This document shows, one piece after another, positions 60,352 through 64,000 of a stretch of DNA of 64,000 bases. Every line of letters starts with the position of its first letter. Positions within the stretch are counted from its first letter, which is position 1. Both the position numbers and the translations under genes were made by a program. The notes below the pieces were generated by a model. The model had not been told where the DNA came from. It ran no database searches and worked only from the letters and a program-made list of their open reading frames with translations. Location of the stretch: NCBI RefSeq assembly GCF_000346465.2, contig NC_034009.1, forward strand, positions 7,511,776-7,575,775. Reading direction: 5' to 3'. This stretch comes from Prunus persica. Lineage: Eukaryota; Streptophyta; Magnoliopsida; Rosales; Rosaceae.

Positions 60352-61189
60352 TGTTGAAAAGTAAATTGCTTACTAATTTCTTGTGAGTAAATGATTTACC
60401 TGTTAGATTTATCTCTTGTCCTTTTGTGTAACTGCTTTCTGTTGTAATAGCTTGAGCTCATATGCCAAGTGTAGGGTCTTAGATCAGCTCTCATCTTCAA
60501 TGGCTCATATGCCAAGTGAATCCATTTGGCTTAGGTTTGTGCTAGAGGACTTTGGTGAAGAGCAAGCTGCTGCAACTGCCCTATTTTGTGACAACACTTC
60601 AGCTATAGCAATGTCTAAGAATCCGGTGTTCCACTAAAGAACCAAGCACATTGGCAGGAAGTTTCACTTCATTAGAGATGCAATTCAAGAAGGTGTGATC
60701 GATTTGGTCTATTGCAAAGGTGAAGAACAGATTGCTGATATCTTTACCAAGGCTCTTCCCAAGGACAGATTCAACTACTTGAGAATCTCTTTGGTGTGAA
60801 ATCAGCTAGCAATTTAGAAGGGAGTGTTGAAAAGTAAATTGCTTACTAATTTCTTGTTAGTAGTAAATGATTTACCTGTTAGATTTATCTCTTATCCTTT
60901 TGTGTAACTGCTTTGTGTTGTAATAGCTTGAGCTCATATGCCAAGTGTAGGGTCTTAGATCAGCTCTCATCTTCAATGGCTCACATGCCTTGTAAGTGCC
61001 ATGTGTCATAATCACAATGGCTCATGTATTTGAATGGTTGTGATGACTGATGTAAGGAAATGAGCTGTATGAATGAAAGAAGCATCATTCTGCAACGAAC
61101 AGAATGTTGCAGTGATTATTCTCCTTCCTTCTGCTCTCGTTCTTCTCTTCATTCTCTCTAGCTCCCTTCGTAATCCAAAACTTCATCAG
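60352..61189 (+). mobile_element. Internally deleted copia element, 838 bp
   Basis: Bounded by a perfect 5-bp duplication GTAAT (60347-60351 and 61190-61194), with TGTTGAAAAG at the left border and ...ACTTCATCA at the right. A truncated 5' LTR (60352 to about 60510) is fused directly to the last part of the RNase H domain (ESIWLRFVLEDFGEEQAAA, FCDNTSAIAMSKNP, IADIFTKALPKDRF). A purine tract (AGAAGGGAG) and the full 3' LTR (60825-61189) follow. A stop after VFH breaks the RNase H frame. Gag, protease, integrase and RT are gone. Confidence 0.85.
60825..61189 (+). repeat. 3' LTR of the deleted copia element
   Basis: 365 bp starting TGTTGAAAAGTAAATTGC. Its first about 160 bases match the truncated 5' LTR with only a few differences, so the element is fairly young. 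Confidence 0.8.
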
Positions 61190-61598
61190 TAATTGCCCCT
61201 AGTCCATGCTTTAGGCCCTACATGGCCAGCTTAGAAGTTAAAAAAATGGATGCTCTTGTTTTAGCCTTTGCTGCTCTTGTTTTCAGAAGACAAAAAAGTA
61301 TTGCATCAGATTTCGAAGGAATGGATTCTCTTGTTCTAATTACCTTGTTGTTCTTAGTTTATTGCATATAGAAAACATGGTTGATACACCACGGTTCATC
61401 TGGAGATTGTATTTAATGCTTCTATCCAAGCCTCAGCAGATTCTCATTTAAAACCCTGTATGTGAAGAGAAGGCACTATTTTGATGGTTTCAACTCTTTT
61501 TTATTAACCTTATACATAAAAACTAGCTGGAGCTGCAGAAATAATGGTTACAAAACAAGCAAAATACTGTAAAATATCAGAAATACAGACATCCTTAA
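61190..61598. other. Spacer of the tandem array, third unit
   Basis: Non-coding. Continues the relic interrupted at 60351 and matches the copy 1-copy 2 spacer at 58070-58300. Confidence 0.55.
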
Positions 61599-62609
61599 TC
61601 ATGGTAAATCTGCACTGATAAGTGGGGTAAAGGCCACTTTAGTATATTCAGTGCCTCCTTGCATTTCAAGTTCTTCTCCATGAGTTGCCTTGCAATCGTG
61701 ATAGAGGACTGTGTATGCCATGAGCTTAAACATTCCGATCAGGCAGGATATCGAATTCAGGAGGAGCAATGGAATCATGGCAGCATTTGATGACATGACT
61801 GTTTTGCCAAACTTGTGCGCACCATAGAACACAGGAAGAGAGAGTGCTCCAAACAAAAGATTTAGGAAAAATCCGCGCATCTTCAATCCTTTGATGAGCT
61901 GTCCAGCCTTCCCAAGTGCCTCAATTCCACACATTTCCTCGAGTACCGAAACAACGAGTGCTAAATTCCAAACAACAGCTAGATAAGCTTCGAAAACTAG
62001 AGCTAGGAGGAATATGATTATAGATAATAAAGAAGGCATAGTGAACGTAAGATCGAAAATCACAACCAAAGGAACCAGAAAGGTTATGAGAAATAGACAA
62101 TAGCCCAGATGAAGAAGGGTTATGTAAAACCAAGTAAGAAACGGTCTTTTCAGTGATTTCACGGCCCTCGATAGAAGTTCCTTGATAGACATGTCTTTTC
62201 CACGATATGTTACTGCCGATGCTAAGATTGAAGCTGTTGCAAAGAACAAAGAGAAAAAACAGAATATGAAAACAAAAATCCACTCTAGTCCAACAAATAA
62301 TCGGAGGTCGCCTTTCAAAGTATTCAGAAGGTTTGCGAATTCAGGGGTGCCGATGTTCATGGCTAGAAGGTTTGCCTTGAGGGTAAAATCAGTGATTGAT
62401 GGTTTAATGGACAGCATATTACTCAAAAAGAGGATAGAGCTAAGAGAAATTATGAGCAGGAAGATGCAAGACATGAGCTTAACATTTCTGAAGAAAAGTT
62501 TCTGCGATTCCATCAAAGTTCCCACCAATTCCAAAAGCATAAAAGACCCCATCATGAAGAAGAAAGATAAAATTTGATGTTCTTCAAAGCTTTTAATATT
62601 TTCTTGCAT
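61599..62609 (-). CDS. Multi-pass membrane protein, uncharacterised plant family, copy 3 (336 aa)
   Basis: Single exon, ATG at 62609. Same architecture as copy 1: about six hydrophobic segments, the core AYLAVVWNLALVVSVLEEMC followed by GIEALGKAGQLIKGLKMRGF, the charged tail YHDCKATHGEELEMQ, and the end PLISADLP. Copy 3 and pseudogene copy 2 share the C-terminal wording EMQGGTEYTKVAFTPLISAD, so these two are closer to each other than to copy 1. The start is uncertain: the only visible TATA element is about 26 bases before this ATG, so translation may begin at Met19 or Met20 (MMGSFMLLELVG), which aligns with the conserved N-terminus. Function unknown. Confidence 0.85.
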   Translation of the reverse strand: MQENIKSFEEHQILSFFFMMGSFMLLELVGTLMESQKLFFRNVKLMSCIFLLIISLSSILFLSNMLSIKPSITDFTLKANLLAMNIGTPEFANLLNTLKGDLRLFVGLEWIFVFIFCFFSLFFATASILASAVTYRGKDMSIKELLSRAVKSLKRPFLTWFYITLLHLGYCLFLITFLVPLVVIFDLTFTMPSLLSIIIFLLALVFEAYLAVVWNLALVVSVLEEMCGIEALGKAGQLIKGLKMRGFFLNLLFGALSLPVFYGAHKFGKTVMSSNAAMIPLLLLNSISCLIGMFKLMAYTVLYHDCKATHGEELEMQGGTEYTKVAFTPLISADLP

Positions 62610-62634
62610 TGTAAAGGATCACGAAGGCATAGCC

Positions 62635-62642
62635 TATTTATA
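62635..62642 (-). promoter_or_regulatory. TATA-like element of membrane-protein copy 3
   Basis: TATAAATA on the minus strand (context ATATAAATAGGC), only about 26 bases before the first ATG. It would place transcription start at or after that ATG. Confidence 0.4.
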
Positions 62643-64000
62643 TTATGACTTTGTTATTATGATTTTCTGACTTTGTCTACTCCATTCCGTTGAAAACTCC
62701 ACACGTTTGGCCTTGTCAGCACGAAGGAGCCAAACATTGACTATTCTTCTTTTACTAAAATCCAAGAAAATTTGACACAGCCAATCCACGCAAATGCTCA
62801 GTAGAAGAATAGACCCGGCCCGGCCGGCAATTAATTAATTATATGTGTTTCTTACGTTGTCCCATTTCACTTGAGAAATCCACATATGACCTGCTAGAGA
62901 TTAGTTTGAATGGGATAAAAATAAAAACAGTGAGAAGGACAAGTCAATTCAAGATTTAACCAGCTACATATATAGAAAAGTAAATGTGACGTAATGTAAA
63001 CTTAAGATGGGGGTAAAGTCATATGACCAATCTATGATTGAAGGTTCTAAACTCCATAATTTACAAAAGCACAATGCGGAAGTTCTATAAATGTAATTTA
63101 CATATTTTTGACTATGTTGGAATTTTAAAAAGGTTTTAAAAATTTAATCGTTTTATTTATTTAATTATTTTGGTTGTTTTATTTTATTTATTTTGGGGTT
63201 ATTTTATTCCTATATTGAATGCCTTAATTTTCTAGTTTAATCTGGTGAAGGTTACATGTTATTAGATGCCTATAAAAAGTCACTTCTCCTTCACATTTGA
63301 AAAACTACAATACACCATCAAAATATCACATACCACAATCACCACCACAATCTGATTCTCTCATGTTCTACTTTTTATATATTTTCTCTACTTATATTAT
63401 TATTTTGGGCAATGGTTATGTGACTTAGATACCTATATCCGTCTATGAACGTGCTCATAGTGGATCTTGAGTTTGTGTACAAGGAGTTGTATCTTGGAGT
63501 CTTGTAGACTGCCAGTACCTGCATGTAGGGAGGCTACAAAGGCTTTAGGACAGTGTTTTTGACATGCTTCAACGTACCAAACTCACATTCTTATTTATTA
63601 TTTATTTTGCTTTTACTTACCTATCAATTGGTTTTCTTCAGTTTCATTGTACCTTAAAAGCTTTCCATTTTGTTTATATGTTATGTATAATATAAAGATT
63701 TTTGTATTAGGCTTTACGGAAAGAGAAAAACTATATTTTTTACAATAGACTCATGATACCAAACACAAGAGAAATCAATATATGTGTATTGCGCGATGGT
63801 AGGTGAGTCGTTCTTGTAGAAGAAATAGGTTTCTCTCCCTAACCTTTTGCCCTACTACGTGTTGTCTTCAATGTACATATTTAGATGGGCTTGTGCACTC
63901 TAATTGCTAGAGACACTGGAACTTTGTAGGAACGTATACAACTGACAAGATTATTTTTATCCGTAATTTCTTACTTATACTGCAGACAATGCATTACTAT
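62643..64000. other. Terminal intergenic region, possible LTR start
   Basis: No gene recognised. From 63115 the sequence begins TGTTGGAATTTTAAAAAGG and has a CCTATAAAAAGTC promoter-like box near 63269, which could be the 5' part of an LTR running past the window edge. No partner, primer site or target duplication is visible. Confidence 0.3.

Overview
The window is nuclear DNA from a eudicot plant. It is AT-rich, its genes have GT-AG introns, and its intergenic space is full of plant-type transposable elements. The gene set and element types suggest a woody rosid, possibly Rosaceae, but the species cannot be fixed from sequence alone. All recognisable host genes lie on the minus strand. I rebuilt exon structures by hand from splice signals and reading phase; in every multi-exon model the exon lengths sum to an exact multiple of three.

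Layout. 1-11.8 kb: no host gene. It holds retroposon remnants, a degenerate minisatellite (about 5.56-6.14 kb), inverted-repeat elements, and a non-autonomous hAT element (7078-7908) with a perfect 8-bp target duplication. 11.8-15.7 kb: a nine-exon sialidase-like BNR/Asp-box gene (409 aa). 16.2-18.7 kb: two more hAT-like elements, the second carrying a nested non-LTR retroposon with its own 13-bp target duplication. 19.8-27.2 kb: a seven-exon group III cyclic-nucleotide-gated channel (732 aa, CNGC17-like). 31.6-39.6 kb: an old LTR-like element split by a young, non-autonomous LTR retrotransposon (32680-39134, minus orientation). The young element has no gag-pol but carries an intact 183-aa coiled-coil ORF on the opposite strand. 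Its primer-binding site matches the anticodon arm of tRNA-Ile.

40.1-42.9 kb: a three-exon class II trehalose-6-phosphate synthase (859 aa, TPS11-like). 43-52 kb: gene-poor DNA with a MITE-like element and SINE-like copies. 52.1-55.3 kb: a five-exon, 148-aa chloroplast one-helix LHC-like protein. 56.3-62.6 kb: a tandem array of three copies of an uncharacterised multi-pass membrane protein; the outer two are intact and the middle one is a pseudogene. Between them lie duplicated relics of a copia reverse transcriptase, one of them split by a younger, internally deleted copia element. 62.6-64 kb: no gene recognised.

The host genes do not form a pathway: they cover ion signalling (CNGC), trehalose-phosphate signalling (TPS), a plastid antenna-like protein, a secretory-pathway BNR protein and membrane proteins of unknown role. 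The novelty is mainly in the nested mobile-element structures. The least familiar system is the 32.7-39.1 kb element.
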